Assembly: GCF_900109725.1 (NCBI RefSeq)
Contig: NZ_FOBC01000006.1
Span: 1-64,000 of the forward strand
Source: Halomonas daqiaonensis
Lineage (GTDB): Bacteria > Pseudomonadota > Gammaproteobacteria > Pseudomonadales > Halomonadaceae
Reading direction: 5' to 3'
Length of the DNA: 64,000 bases
The notes under the pieces are model-generated. The model worked only from the letters and a program-made list of their open reading frames with translations. It was not told the DNA's origin and made no database searches. A program made the translations under genes and the position numbers. Shown one piece after another: positions 17,027 to 28,376 of the stretch. Each line of letters opens with the position of its first letter. Within the stretch, counting starts at the first letter, position 1.

Positions 17027-18457
17027 ATGACGCGCTTCGATATCCTGATCACCAATGGCCGAATCATCACTGCGGCTGACAGTTACGATGCCGACATCGG
17101 CATCAAGGACGGGCGCATCGTCGCCCTGGGCCAGGTCTTGGGGGAGGCCGACGAGATCATAGACGCCGAGGGGCGTTGGGTAATGCCGGGCGGCATCGAT
17201 GCCCACTGCCATCTGGACCAGCCGCTCGGGGATGGGGCGGTGATGGCCGACGGCTTCCTGACCGGCACTCGCTCGGCGGCGGCGGGAGGCACCACCACGG
17301 TGATCCCCTTCGCCGCCCAGCAGAAGGGCCAGAGCCTGCGCGCCGCCGTGGAGGACTACCACCGGCGCAGCGACGGCAAGGCCTTCATCGACTACGCCTT
17401 CCACATGATTGTCACCGATCCCACCGAGACGGTACTTAAGGAGGAGCTGCCAGCGCTGATAAACGAGGGTTACAGCTCCTTCAAGATCTACCTGACCTAC
17501 GACGACCTCAAGCTCAACGATCGCGAGGTGCTCAACGTGCTGGCCATGGCGCGGCGCGAGGGCGGCATGGTGATGGTGCATGCCGAGAACGCCGACTGCA
17601 TCGCGTACTTGACCGAGTTGCTCGAATCCCAGGGACAGACGTCGCCGTTCTACCATGGCGTGGCGCATTCGGCGATCGCCGAGCGTGAGGCGACCCACCG
17701 GGCCATTTCGCTGGCGGAGCTGATCGATGTCCCGTTGCTGATCGTGCACGTGTCCGGACCCGAGGCCATCGAGCAGATTCGCTGGGCTCAAGGGCGTGGT
17801 CTGCGTGTCTATGGCGAGACCTGCCCTCAGTACCTGATGCTGACGGCCTCTGACCTTGACCAGGAAGGCTTCGAGGGAGCCAAGTGCGTGTGCAGCCCAC
17901 CACCCCGTGACAAGGCGGCTCAGGAGGCGGTATGGCAGGCACTGGAGAGCGGGGTATTCCAGGTCTTCTCATCCGATCACGCGCCTTTTCGCTTCGACGA
18001 CCCCCAGGGCAAGAAGCTGCACGGCGAGTCGGCCAGCTTCGAGCACATCCCCAACGGTATCCCGGGGCTCGAGACGCGGCTCTCTATCCTGTTCTCCGAG
18101 GGCGTGGTAAAGGAGCGCATCGACCCGACGCGCTTCGTGGCCCTGACTGCGACCAACCCGGCCAAGATCTACGGCCTCTATCCGCAGAAGGGCACCGTCG
18201 CCATCGGCAGCGATGCCGACCTGACGCTTTGGGACCCCGCTGCGTGCACCACCATTCGCAATGCCGACCTGCACCACGCCGTCGACTACACCCCCTACGA
18301 GGGCGTGGAGCTCACCGGTAAGCCGGTGCTGACGCTGTGCCGGGGACAGGTGGTCTCGAGGGATGGCCGGCCCAGCGGCGAGCCGGGCTATGGCCAGTTC
18401 CTCAAGTGCGACAAGCCCCAGCCGGCCCGACCGCGCGGTCGAGCCAAGGGGTTCTGA
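17027..18457 (+). CDS. hydA: Dihydropyrimidinase / D-hydantoinase
   Basis: This 476-residue amidohydrolase opens cyclic ureides (dihydropyrimidines, hydantoins) to N-carbamoyl amino acids. The dinuclear metal site is visible: His60 and His62 in DAHCHLDQP, the carboxylated Lys153 in SSFKIYL, then HAENAD, HVSGPEA and SSDHAPF. The ATG at 17027 was chosen with AAGG about 8 bp upstream; an ATG two codons earlier (17021) is possible. The longer frame from 16781 runs through dctM. It is the last gene of the operon that begins with the decarboxylase-like gene. No N-carbamoylase gene is adjacent. A role as a second allantoinase cannot be excluded. Confidence 0.9.
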   Translation: MTRFDILITNGRIITAADSYDADIGIKDGRIVALGQVLGEADEIIDAEGRWVMPGGIDAHCHLDQPLGDGAVMADGFLTGTRSAAAGGTTTVIPFAAQQKGQSLRAAVEDYHRRSDGKAFIDYAFHMIVTDPTETVLKEELPALINEGYSSFKIYLTYDDLKLNDREVLNVLAMARREGGMVMVHAENADCIAYLTELLESQGQTSPFYHGVAHSAIAEREATHRAISLAELIDVPLLIVHVSGPEAIEQIRWAQGRGLRVYGETCPQYLMLTASDLDQEGFEGAKCVCSPPPRDKAAQEAVWQALESGVFQVFSSDHAPFRFDDPQGKKLHGESASFEHIPNGIPGLETRLSILFSEGVVKERIDPTRFVALTATNPAKIYGLYPQKGTVAIGSDADLTLWDPAACTTIRNADLHHAVDYTPYEGVELTGKPVLTLCRGQVVSRDGRPSGEPGYGQFLKCDKPQPARPRGRAKGF

Positions 18458-18716
18458 GGTATGCAGCAGAACACTCTGATGGATATTGCCGCCCAAACGC
18501 CTGCTGGCAGCCTATCCCCCGGGGGACCCGGCAAGACTCATGGTTAAGATGGTCAATGGACACGTGCGTGCCAGCGGGCGTGGGATCGGCGAAGCGCTGC
18601 TGTGGCTCGGTGCGTGGGCATTGGATACGAAAGCGTCCCTGATTCGTCTCTGTTGACTCCTGACGTCGGTGCCCGGCCTGACGTGAGAAGCTGATTTTCT
18701 GCATGTTTTTCAGTAA

Positions 18717-18748
18717 CCCAAGCCAATGAAATGGCTTGGGTATTTTAT
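18717..18748 (+). terminator. Rho-independent terminator
   Basis: CCCAAGCCA at 18717-18725 pairs perfectly with TGGCTTGGG at 18732-18740 around a 6-nt loop and is followed by TATTTTATT. It probably ends the decarboxylase-TRAP-hydantoinase operon. Confidence 0.8.
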
Positions 18749-18814
18749 TATTCCAAATTAAGTGGAAATATTTTCCATAAATTGTTGACGGCCCGCGAGG
18801 GGATGCCTAGCCTT

Positions 18815-18822
18815 TGTATACA
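18815..18822. promoter_or_regulatory. TGTATACA operator-like palindrome upstream of gcl
   Basis: An exact TGTATACA in TTTGTATACAGA lies 45 bp before the gcl start, in an AT-rich stretch fit for a promoter. It links the glyoxylate genes to the same putative GntR regulon as puuE. Confidence 0.6.
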
Positions 18823-18867
18823 GAAATATTTTTCAAAAATAACAATCCCCTCACAGGAGGAAAGCTC

Positions 18868-20643
<1,776 letters not shown>

Positions 20644-20734
20644 GGGCGGCCGCTTCCCGGGCAGCTGGTCGGACCGGCGCCCGGGCGGCACGAGACGTAC
20701 GCTGATATACACCAGAAGACACCGGGAGATTCAC

Positions 20735-21511
<777 letters not shown>

Positions 21512-21549
21512 GCGCGGTTTTTCGACGAGAGACGAGAAGGAGAGACATC

Positions 21550-22437
21550 ATGAGCAAGATCGGCTTTATCGGACTGGGCATCATGGGTCGCCCCATGGCG
21601 GGTCACCTGCTGGACGCCGGCCATGAGCTGGTGACGGTCAAGCGCGGCACTCTGGACGAGACCCTGGCCTCCAAGGGCATGCAGGAGCTCGCCGATCCCA
21701 AGGCGGTCGCCGAGGCCGCCGAAGTGATCATCACCATGGTGCCGGACACCCCGGATGTCGAGGAGGTGCTATTCGGCGTAGGCGGTGTCATCGAAGGCCT
21801 GAAGCCTGGCACTCTGGTGATCGACATGAGTTCCATCGCCCCGCTGGCCACCCAGGAGTTCGCCAAGCGCATTCAGGGCGCCGGCGGTGAGTACGTCGAC
21901 GCCCCGGTTTCCGGCGGCGAGGGCGGTGCCATCAATGCCGCCCTGACCATCATGGTCGGCGCCACCCCGGAAGGCTTCGAGCGCGCCCAGCCGCTTCTCG
22001 AGATCATGGGCAAGACCATCACCCACATCGGTGACCAGGGCGCCGGCCAGACCTGCAAGGTGGCCAACCAGATCGTCGTGGCCCTGACCATCGAGGCCGT
22101 TTCCGAGGGCCTGCTCTTCGCCTCCCGCGCGGGTGCCGACGTGGCCAAGGTCCGCGAGTCCTTGCTCGGCGGCCTGGCGCAGTCGAAGATCCTCGACGTG
22201 CATGGCGAGCGCATGATCAACCGAACCTTCGATCCGGGCTTCAAGATTCGCCTGCACCAGAAGGATCTCAACCTGGCACTGGAGGGCGCGCGTAGCCTCA
22301 ACCTTGCGCTGCCCGGTACCGCCAATGCCCAGCAGCTGTTCCAGGCCTGTGCCGCCCACGGTGGCGCCGACTGGGATCATGCCGGCATCCTGCGGGCCCT
22401 GGAGGCACTGGCCGAGCATGAGGTAGGTCAGTCGTGA
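21550..22437 (+). CDS. glxR: 2-Hydroxy-3-oxopropionate (tartronate semialdehyde) reductase
   Basis: This 295-residue enzyme reduces tartronate semialdehyde to D-glycerate with NAD(P)H. It belongs to the beta-hydroxyacid dehydrogenases: N-terminal Rossmann motif IGFIGLGIMGRPMAGHLL, substrate loop DAPVSGGEGGA, and the catalytic Lys in GAGQTCKVANQI. The ATG at 21550 has GGAG upstream. An earlier in-frame start at 21439 overlaps hyi and is rejected. It is followed by 170 bp with three stem-loops before ttuD. Confidence 0.94.
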   Translation: MSKIGFIGLGIMGRPMAGHLLDAGHELVTVKRGTLDETLASKGMQELADPKAVAEAAEVIITMVPDTPDVEEVLFGVGGVIEGLKPGTLVIDMSSIAPLATQEFAKRIQGAGGEYVDAPVSGGEGGAINAALTIMVGATPEGFERAQPLLEIMGKTITHIGDQGAGQTCKVANQIVVALTIEAVSEGLLFASRAGADVAKVRESLLGGLAQSKILDVHGERMINRTFDPGFKIRLHQKDLNLALEGARSLNLALPGTANAQQLFQACAAHGGADWDHAGILRALEALAEHEVGQS

Positions 22438-22444
22438 GTCTGCC

Positions 22445-22537
22445 CACCGGCTCACAAGAGCCGGTGAGCGACAGGGAGGTGACTGCTCCCTGACGGCAGG
22501 CGTCGGGTCGTCGCCTGCCTGATCGCCGCTGGCGATC
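22445..22537 (+). repeat. Three consecutive stem-loops between glxR and ttuD
   Basis: Three perfect hairpins follow one another: CACCGGCTC/GAGCCGGTG (22445-22466, 4-nt loop), CAGGGAG/CTCCCTG (22472-22492) and GATCGCC/GGCGATC (22521-22537, 3-nt loop). There are no T-tracts. They could slow transcription or stabilise and process the message inside the operon. Confidence 0.55.
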
Positions 22538-22607
22538 CTTGCCCGGTGGTGGGTTCCCCCTGAAGTACCCTCCCGTCACCGGGCCTTTTCCGTGAAGGAG
22601 ACTTCTC

Positions 22608-23933
22608 ATGAAGACACCCAGTCCTTTGGTCACTGATGGCCCGTACGATACGCCGCGTGCCTGGCTCCGGCACTTGGCGGATACCGCGATCGCCGCTGTC
22701 CATCCCGATACGCTTCTGCCCGACAGGCTCCCGGAACCGCCGCCTGGACGAACCGTGGTGGTGGGGGCCGGCAAGGCGGCAGCCGCCATGGCAGCCGCCC
22801 TGGAACGTGCCTGGCAGGAACACCAACCCGAAGCGCGGCTGTCCGGTCTGGTAGTGACCCGCTACGGCCATGGTCCACAAGGGCTGGACGCCGAGTGTCG
22901 TCATGTCGAGGTTCTCGAGGCTGCCCATCCCATGCCCGACGATCTGAGCGAAAAGGCCGCCCGCCGCATGCTCGAGGCCGTCGAGGACCTGGGCGAGGAC
23001 GATCTGGTCATCGCCCTGATCTCCGGCGGCGGCTCGGCGCTGATGACCCTGCCGGCGCACGGCGTGACGCTGGCCGAGAAGCAGGCCATCAACAAGGCGC
23101 TGCTGAGAAGTGGCGCGCCCATCCGCGAGATCAATACCGTCCGCCGGCACCTGTCGGCCATCAAGGGCGGGCGCCTGGCCGCGGCCGCTCATCCGGCTCG
23201 GGTGCTGACCTGGCTGATCTCGGATGTGCCCGGTGACGCAGCTTCCCTGGTCGCTTCGGGGCCGACCCTGCCGGATGCCACGACGCCCGGCGACGCTCTG
23301 GCGATCCTCGAACACCGCGGCATCGCGGTGTCTGAGGGGGTCCGCCGCCATCTGCTAGCCGATACCTCGGCCCCGCATCCCGGTGAGCTGGCTTTCGCCC
23401 GCGACGAGAACGAGATCCTCGCCCGAGCCCGGGATGCTCTCGAGGCGGCCCGGCTCGCCGCCGAGGCCGAGGGTATAGAAGTGCGCCTGCTTGGCGATGA
23501 CCTGGAAGGCGAGGCACGGGAACTGGGGCGCGCCCAGGGGAACCTGGCTCTGAGCGCCCGCGAGGAGGGCCGAGTCCCGCTGCTGCTGCTCTCGGGTGGA
23601 GAGACCAGCGTCACCGTGCAGGGTGACGGCCGCGGCGGGCGCAATGTGGAGTACCTGCTGGGGCTCCTCGAGACCCTGCGCGGAGCCGAGGGTATCCATG
23701 CGTTGGCCATCGACACCGACGGCATCGACGGCTCCGAGGACAATGCCGGGGCGCTGTTCTCACCCGATGACTGGGCCCTTGCCCGGACTCGGGGCCTCGA
23801 CCCCGCCGACTACCTGTCACGCAATGACGCCTATACGTTCTTTCAGGCTCTGGACGACTTGATCGTCACCGGGCCGACACGGACCAACGTCAACGATTTC
23901 CGTGCCATCCTGGTGCTGCCGAGGACCCCATGA
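22608..23933 (+). CDS. ttuD: Glycerate 2-kinase / hydroxypyruvate reductase (MOFRL family)
   Basis: This 441-residue protein has an N-terminal DUF4147 domain (VVGAGKAAAAMAAALE, ALISGGGSALMTLP, INTVRRHLSAIKGGRLA) and a C-terminal MOFRL domain (LLLSGGETSVTVQGDGRGGRN and DTDGIDGSEDNAGAL). Proteins of this family phosphorylate glycerate to 2-phosphoglycerate; TtuD was first described as hydroxypyruvate reductase. After GlxR, the kinase role fits best and completes the glyoxylate-to-glycolysis route. GAAGGAG lies before the ATG. Confidence 0.92.
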   Translation: MKTPSPLVTDGPYDTPRAWLRHLADTAIAAVHPDTLLPDRLPEPPPGRTVVVGAGKAAAAMAAALERAWQEHQPEARLSGLVVTRYGHGPQGLDAECRHVEVLEAAHPMPDDLSEKAARRMLEAVEDLGEDDLVIALISGGGSALMTLPAHGVTLAEKQAINKALLRSGAPIREINTVRRHLSAIKGGRLAAAAHPARVLTWLISDVPGDAASLVASGPTLPDATTPGDALAILEHRGIAVSEGVRRHLLADTSAPHPGELAFARDENEILARARDALEAARLAAEAEGIEVRLLGDDLEGEARELGRAQGNLALSAREEGRVPLLLLSGGETSVTVQGDGRGGRNVEYLLGLLETLRGAEGIHALAIDTDGIDGSEDNAGALFSPDDWALARTRGLDPADYLSRNDAYTFFQALDDLIVTGPTRTNVNDFRAILVLPRTP

Positions 23934-24048
23934 TCCCCACCGTCGCACTAGGATCGTCGCCACCCTGGGCCAGCCGGCGGCCTTGAGGCGTCCTGGAAGC
24001 GATCCTCGACGCGACCCCGGCACATCGCCGTGCCAGAGACATGAATCC

Positions 24049-24056
24049 TGTATACA
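24049..24056. promoter_or_regulatory. TGTATACA operator-like palindrome upstream of GntR gene
   Basis: An exact TGTATACA in CCTGTATACAATG lies 73 bp before the GntR gene at 24130, suggesting autoregulation as for the GntR gene at 1642. Confidence 0.55.
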
Positions 24057-24129
24057 ATGAATGGGTTTGATGTAGTCATTCCGCTCGCGGGGTGAGACGC
24101 TGGCGGCGGGAATACGCAGGGGGCAGTTC

Positions 24130-24858
24130 ATGCACGAATGGCAGGAGGAGGTGCTGGCCGAGGTCAGGGCCGGGAGTCGCATCAGCGACCGGGATATCGT
24201 CGACAAGGTGCGCCGGGCGGTGCTGATGCAGCGCCTGCCGCCCGGCACCCGACTGCCGGAGGTGACCCTCGGCGAGGTCTTCGGGGTGAGTCGCTCGGTG
24301 GTGCGCAAGGCCCTGACCCGGCTGGCCTCCGAGCACGTGGTGGACCAGCGTCCCAACCAGGTGGCGCGAGTCCGCGCGCCGAGCATCGAGGAGACCCGCG
24401 AGACCTTCGCGGCTCGCCGGCTAGTCGAGGGGGAGGTGGCCTCGCTGCTGGCGGGCCGCCTCGATGCAGCCTCGCGGGATCGGCTGGCGGCAGAGGCGCG
24501 GGGCGAGATCGAGGCCCACGGGCGGGGAGACGAGCCGGCCCGCATCGAGCACTCCCTGGCCATCCATCACCTGCTGGCGGAGCTCTCGCCCAACCGCGTG
24601 CTGGGGGCCATGCTGACCGATCTGATCCTGCGCACCTCCATTGTCATCGCCCTCTACAAGTGGGCGAACCTGGCCTCCTGCTTCCTGGAGGGCGATCACA
24701 CGACGCTGCTGGCGGCGCTGGAGCAGGGCGATGCCGAGGTGGCCCGGGAGGGCATCCGGCACCACCTGGAGAGCCTCGAGGCACTGCTGGACCTGAGTCC
24801 CCGCGAGGCGAGCATCGACCTGAAGGCGATCCTCGGGCGTTCCCGGGAACAGGCCTGA
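24130..24858 (+). CDS. GntR-family transcriptional regulator (FCD domain)
   Basis: This 242-residue regulator has a winged helix (LGEVFGVSRSVVRKALTRLASEHVV) and an FCD domain with IHHLLAELSPNRVLG. Its recognition helix resembles that of the GntR gene at 1642, and both genes carry the TGTATACA palindrome upstream, so they may share operators. It follows ttuD by 196 bp and closes the purine/glyoxylate island. The effector might be a ureide or glyoxylate, but the sequence does not show which. Confidence 0.88.
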   Translation: MHEWQEEVLAEVRAGSRISDRDIVDKVRRAVLMQRLPPGTRLPEVTLGEVFGVSRSVVRKALTRLASEHVVDQRPNQVARVRAPSIEETRETFAARRLVEGEVASLLAGRLDAASRDRLAAEARGEIEAHGRGDEPARIEHSLAIHHLLAELSPNRVLGAMLTDLILRTSIVIALYKWANLASCFLEGDHTTLLAALEQGDAEVAREGIRHHLESLEALLDLSPREASIDLKAILGRSREQA

Positions 24859-24958
24859 TCCGCATCAAGGCCGGGTCGAGTTCCTCGGCCTCGCCTTGTC
24901 CCACGGGGCGCGCCTGGTCGACAATGCAGCGACTCTAATCGCCTTTCGGGAATCTTGC

Positions 24959-25759
24959 ATGTTCTCTCCCCTGCGCTGGGCCCTCCTCGCCTGGCTCGCC
25001 CTGTCGGCGCCTGTGGCCCTGGCTGAAGTGCCTACCGTGGCGGCGGCTTCGGATCTTCAGTTCGCCCTCACCGAGGCCGCCGAGCGCTTCACGGACGAGA
25101 CCGGACGGGAGCTGCGCCTGAATTTCGGCTCCTCCGGCAATTTCAAGCGCCAGATCCGACAGGGCGCCCCCTTCGAGCTCTACCTGTCCGCGGACGAGGC
25201 GTATGTGCTCGCCCTCCACGAGGCGGGGTGGACCGAGGATGAGGGGGTGGTCTACGCCGTGGGTCGGCTGGCGTGGCTGCAGCGTCCCGGCAGTGGCGAA
25301 CTGCCGGATATGGCGGACTCGATGGCCGGCGTGCGCGAGGCCATCGATGCCCATCGGGCCGGGCAGGGCAGGCCGCGTATCGCCCTGGCCAACCCCGAGC
25401 ATGCCCCCTACGGCGTGGTGGCTCGCCAGGTCCTCGACCATGTCGGTCTCTGGGAAGACTCGGAACCGCTGCGCATCCTCGGCGAAAATGTCTCCCAGGC
25501 CGCACAGTTCGCCCTGGCAGACGAGGCCCGCGGCGGGCTGGTGGCCTGGTCACTGGCACTTGCGCCGCCGCTAGCCGCGCGTAGCGAGCAGGTACTGATC
25601 CCCGAGGAGTGGCATGCCCCGCTGGTCCAGCGCATGGCGCTGATCGAGGGGGCAGGCGAGACCGCTCGGGCCTTCTACGCCTGGCTCCAGCAGCCAGCGG
25701 CCCGGCAGATCCTGGCGGCTTACGGTTTCCGCTTGCCAGACCAGGGCAACCCCCGCTGA
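24959..25759 (+). CDS. modA: Molybdate ABC transporter, periplasmic binding protein
   Basis: ModA is the periplasmic molybdate/tungstate receptor. The 266-residue protein has a signal peptide (ALLAWLALSAPVALAE), then the ModA core: VAAASDLQFALTEAAERF, FGSSGNFKRQIRQGAPFELYLSAD, and LANPEHAPYGVVARQVL. The ATG at 24959 starts the signal peptide; the 21 in-frame codons upstream spoil it. modA, modB and modC overlap or abut. A purine cluster needs a molybdenum hydroxylase to make urate, which gives this location sense, though xanthine dehydrogenase genes are not in the window. Confidence 0.93.
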   Translation: MFSPLRWALLAWLALSAPVALAEVPTVAAASDLQFALTEAAERFTDETGRELRLNFGSSGNFKRQIRQGAPFELYLSADEAYVLALHEAGWTEDEGVVYAVGRLAWLQRPGSGELPDMADSMAGVREAIDAHRAGQGRPRIALANPEHAPYGVVARQVLDHVGLWEDSEPLRILGENVSQAAQFALADEARGGLVAWSLALAPPLAARSEQVLIPEEWHAPLVQRMALIEGAGETARAFYAWLQQPAARQILAAYGFRLPDQGNPR

Positions 25760-26427
25760 TGGACTGGACGGCGCTCTCGGTCTCGCTGCGTCTGGCGGGG
25801 CTGACCTGCCTGCTGCTGCTGCCGCTGGGACTCTGGCTCGGGCGCACCCTGGCGCTCTCGCGCTTTCGCGGCAAGCCGCTGTGCGAGGCGCTCGTGGCGC
25901 TTCCGCTGGTGATGCCGCCGACGGTGCTGGGCTTCTACCTCATGCAGGCCTTCGGCGTGGAGGCGCCCTTCGGCACTTTCTGGCAGTCGCTGACCGGCAG
26001 CGGGCTCAACTTCACCTTCACCGGCATCCTGATCGCCTCGCTGGTGGCCAACCTGCCCTTCGCCGTGCAGCCGATCCAGCGCGCCTTCGAGACGATTCCG
26101 CCGAATCTGTGCGAGGCCGCCTGGTGCAGCGGCCTCTCTCCCGCCCGTACGCTGTGGCGTATCGAGCTGCCGCTGGTGTGGCCGGGTCTGATCTCGGCCC
26201 TGGCGCTGACCTTTGCCCATACCCTCGGCGAGTTCGGCGTGATCCTGATGGTCGGCGGTGCGATCGATGGGGAGACGCGCACCCTGGCCATCGCCATCTA
26301 CGACCGTGTCCAGGCCTTCGATGAGTCCGGGGCCGCCATCATGTCGGCCATGCTGCTGCTGATCTCCTTCCTGACCATCGGAGTGGTCTACGGCCTGGCA
26401 GGACGCCGGAGGTGGCGCCGTGGCTGA
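25759..26427 (+). CDS. modB: Molybdate ABC transporter permease
   Basis: This 222-residue inner-membrane protein has about five or six membrane helices. The conserved permease loop that docks on the ATPase is seen in EAAWCSGLSPARTLWRIELP. PLVMPPTVLGFYLM and TLGEFGVILMVGG are ModB hallmarks. The start ATG overlaps the modA stop (TGATG). Confidence 0.93.
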   Translation: MDWTALSVSLRLAGLTCLLLLPLGLWLGRTLALSRFRGKPLCEALVALPLVMPPTVLGFYLMQAFGVEAPFGTFWQSLTGSGLNFTFTGILIASLVANLPFAVQPIQRAFETIPPNLCEAAWCSGLSPARTLWRIELPLVWPGLISALALTFAHTLGEFGVILMVGGAIDGETRTLAIAIYDRVQAFDESGAAIMSAMLLLISFLTIGVVYGLAGRRRWRRG

Positions 26428-27568
26428 GCCGGATCTGCCCCTGAGCCAGGCTCGCCTGACGGTGCAGCTGCAGCAGGCCGGACCGATCCCGCTGGACGCC
26501 CACTTCCACTGCGACGCCGGCGAGCTGCTGGCCTTGGTGGGTCCCTCGGGGAGCGGCAAGACCACCCTGCTGCGTGCCATTGCCGGGCTCTACCGACCGG
26601 CGCGGGGCATGATCCACTGTGCCGGCGAGACCTGGTTCGATGCCGAGGCAAGGCGCTCACTGCGTCCGCAGCAGCGTCGCGTGGGACTGGTGTTCCAGGA
26701 CTATGCGCTCTTCCCGCATCTCGATGCGCGCGCCAATGTCATGGTGGCCCTGGAGCATCTGCCCGCCGTCGAGCGCGGCCAGGCCGCCGAGCAGTGGCTG
26801 GTGCGAGTGCGCCTCGAGGGCCTTGCCGACCGGCTGCCGTCCGAGCTCTCCGGCGGCCAGCGTCAGCGAGTCGCCCTGGCCCGAGCGCTGGCCAGGAGCC
26901 CGCGGGTGCTGCTGCTGGACGAGCCCTTTTCGGCAGTGGACCAGGTGACCCGCCGGCGCCTGCAGCGCGAACTTGCCCTGCTGCGCGAGGAGATCCGGAT
27001 CCCCATCGTGCTGGTCACTCACGACCTGGACGAGGCCGCTGCCCTGGCTGACCGGCTCTGTGTACTGCACGCTGGCCGCAGCCTGCAGCAGGCACCGGCT
27101 GAGCAGCTCTTCCGCCGGCCGGCCAGCCCCGAGGTGGCGCGGCTGCTCGACCGCCACAATGTGTTCACCGGCACGGTGGTAGCCGAGGAGGGGGGGCGCC
27201 GCCTGCAATGGGGGCCCTGGCGCCTGGAGGTGATTGAGGGCCTGGCGTCTCTGGCCGTGGGACAGCGGGTCAACTGGTACCTGCCGCCTTCGGACGTGGT
27301 CCTCCATCGTCGCGGCCGGCCCTCGCGGGGTGAGCGCGAGAATCCGGTTCAGGGCCGAGTTATCGAGATGGCGGTGTTGGGCGGCATCACCTCCGTGGCA
27401 CTAGCCTTCGATCACTGCGACGATACCCTGCGCTTCGAGCTTCCTACCCATGCAGCGCGCCGCAACGGCCTGGCCCGCGGCGAGGCGGTGGGGGTCTCGC
27501 TGCTGGCCGCCGGTATCCATCTGATGCCTGATGTCCGTGTCACCCATCCCGAGAGTCCCGATCACTGA
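26420..27568 (+). CDS. modC: Molybdate ABC transporter ATP-binding protein
   Basis: This 382-residue ATPase energises molybdate uptake. Walker A is GPSGSGKTT (41-49), the Q-loop is LVFQDYALFPH, the signature is LSGGQRQRV (from 143), and Walker B is LLLDEP with Asp167. A C-terminal MOBE/TOBE domain follows from about residue 300, which binds molybdate for feedback in many ModC proteins. The GTG start overlaps the end of modB by 8 bp, and GGAGG precedes it. Confidence 0.93.
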   Translation: MAEPDLPLSQARLTVQLQQAGPIPLDAHFHCDAGELLALVGPSGSGKTTLLRAIAGLYRPARGMIHCAGETWFDAEARRSLRPQQRRVGLVFQDYALFPHLDARANVMVALEHLPAVERGQAAEQWLVRVRLEGLADRLPSELSGGQRQRVALARALARSPRVLLLDEPFSAVDQVTRRRLQRELALLREEIRIPIVLVTHDLDEAAALADRLCVLHAGRSLQQAPAEQLFRRPASPEVARLLDRHNVFTGTVVAEEGGRRLQWGPWRLEVIEGLASLAVGQRVNWYLPPSDVVLHRRGRPSRGERENPVQGRVIEMAVLGGITSVALAFDHCDDTLRFELPTHAARRNGLARGEAVGVSLLAAGIHLMPDVRVTHPESPDH

Positions 27569-27578
27569 GGAAACCGCC

Positions 27579-28124
27579 ATGAACACCACCCGACGCCATC
27601 TGCTGCTGGGCCTGGCCCTGCTGCCCGCCGTCTCCCTGCTGCCGCGGGTCCTGCCGGCCGCCGGATCAGACTCGGGGCCGGATCTTGAGCCTCAGACCCT
27701 CGAGACCGTTTCCCTGGTGATCCACGGTGGGCAGGGTCCACACCGGCTCGAGGTGGAGGTGGCCCGCACCATTCCCGAGCGTAGCCGAGGCCTGATGGAG
27801 CGTGACCACCTGGCCGAGCAGTCGGGCATGCTGTTCCTCTATGATCGCCCCCAGTCCTCGCGCAATGGCTTCTGGATGTATCGCACGCGGATTCCGCTGG
27901 ATATTGCCTTCATCGACGAGGCGGGTCGTATTGCCGAGATTCACCGCATGACCCCCTGCAAGGCTGCCCAGGCGGGGGAGTGCCCGGTGACGCGCCCTTC
28001 GGTGCCTTACCGTGCGGCCCTTGAGGTCAATGCCGGCGCCTTCGAGGCGATGGGCGTGGCCGCGGGCGACTGTGTCAGCTGGCCGGGAGACGGCGGGCTC
28101 TGTGCAGGAGCAGCGGCCCAGTGA
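27579..28124 (+). CDS. DUF192-family exported protein
   Basis: This 181-residue protein has an N-terminal signal with twin arginines (TTRRHLLLGLALLPA), possibly a Tat signal, followed by a DUF192 domain: EVEVARTIPERSRGLMERDHL, GMLFLYDRPQSSRNGFWMYRTRIPLDIAFID and HRMTPCKA. DUF192 proteins are small secreted proteins of unknown function. It starts 10 bp after modC with TGAGGA before the ATG and may be co-transcribed with it. No link with molybdate is known to me. Confidence 0.85.
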   Translation: MNTTRRHLLLGLALLPAVSLLPRVLPAAGSDSGPDLEPQTLETVSLVIHGGQGPHRLEVEVARTIPERSRGLMERDHLAEQSGMLFLYDRPQSSRNGFWMYRTRIPLDIAFIDEAGRIAEIHRMTPCKAAQAGECPVTRPSVPYRAALEVNAGAFEAMGVAAGDCVSWPGDGGLCAGAAAQ

Positions 28125-28376
28125 GTCAGCTCGTGGGTCGATGGGCGCGACATCCGCGCCATTAGCGTGCTGGCGCCTCCTCGGGGTGGGATGGTGAAAG
28201 CGAGGCAGCATAGCAATTGCGTTGACCGCGGGGACAGGGCAGGGCGGCGTGCCGTCTTGCATGAACACGGGATGACAGGGCATCTTGACGTTCGCGGCGT
28301 CTCTGACGCCCCACCAATAAACATGCCGGGCAGGCCGCGCAGGCCTGCCTCGAGCTCGACACAGCAAGGACACGCC

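Larger units (their letters stand above)
18458..18867. other. Non-coding stretch before gcl
   Basis: This 410-bp stretch has no convincing gene. A 28-codon frame at 18461-18547 starts right after the hydantoinase stop but matches nothing I know and has no continuation. The segment also holds a strong terminator (18717-18748), an AT-rich promoter zone and a TGTATACA site in front of gcl. Confidence 0.6.

Noticed and set aside
18461-18547. Short frame right after the hydantoinase stop
   Set aside because: Only 28 codons, no recognised similarity, and no continuation in other frames that would indicate a broken gene.
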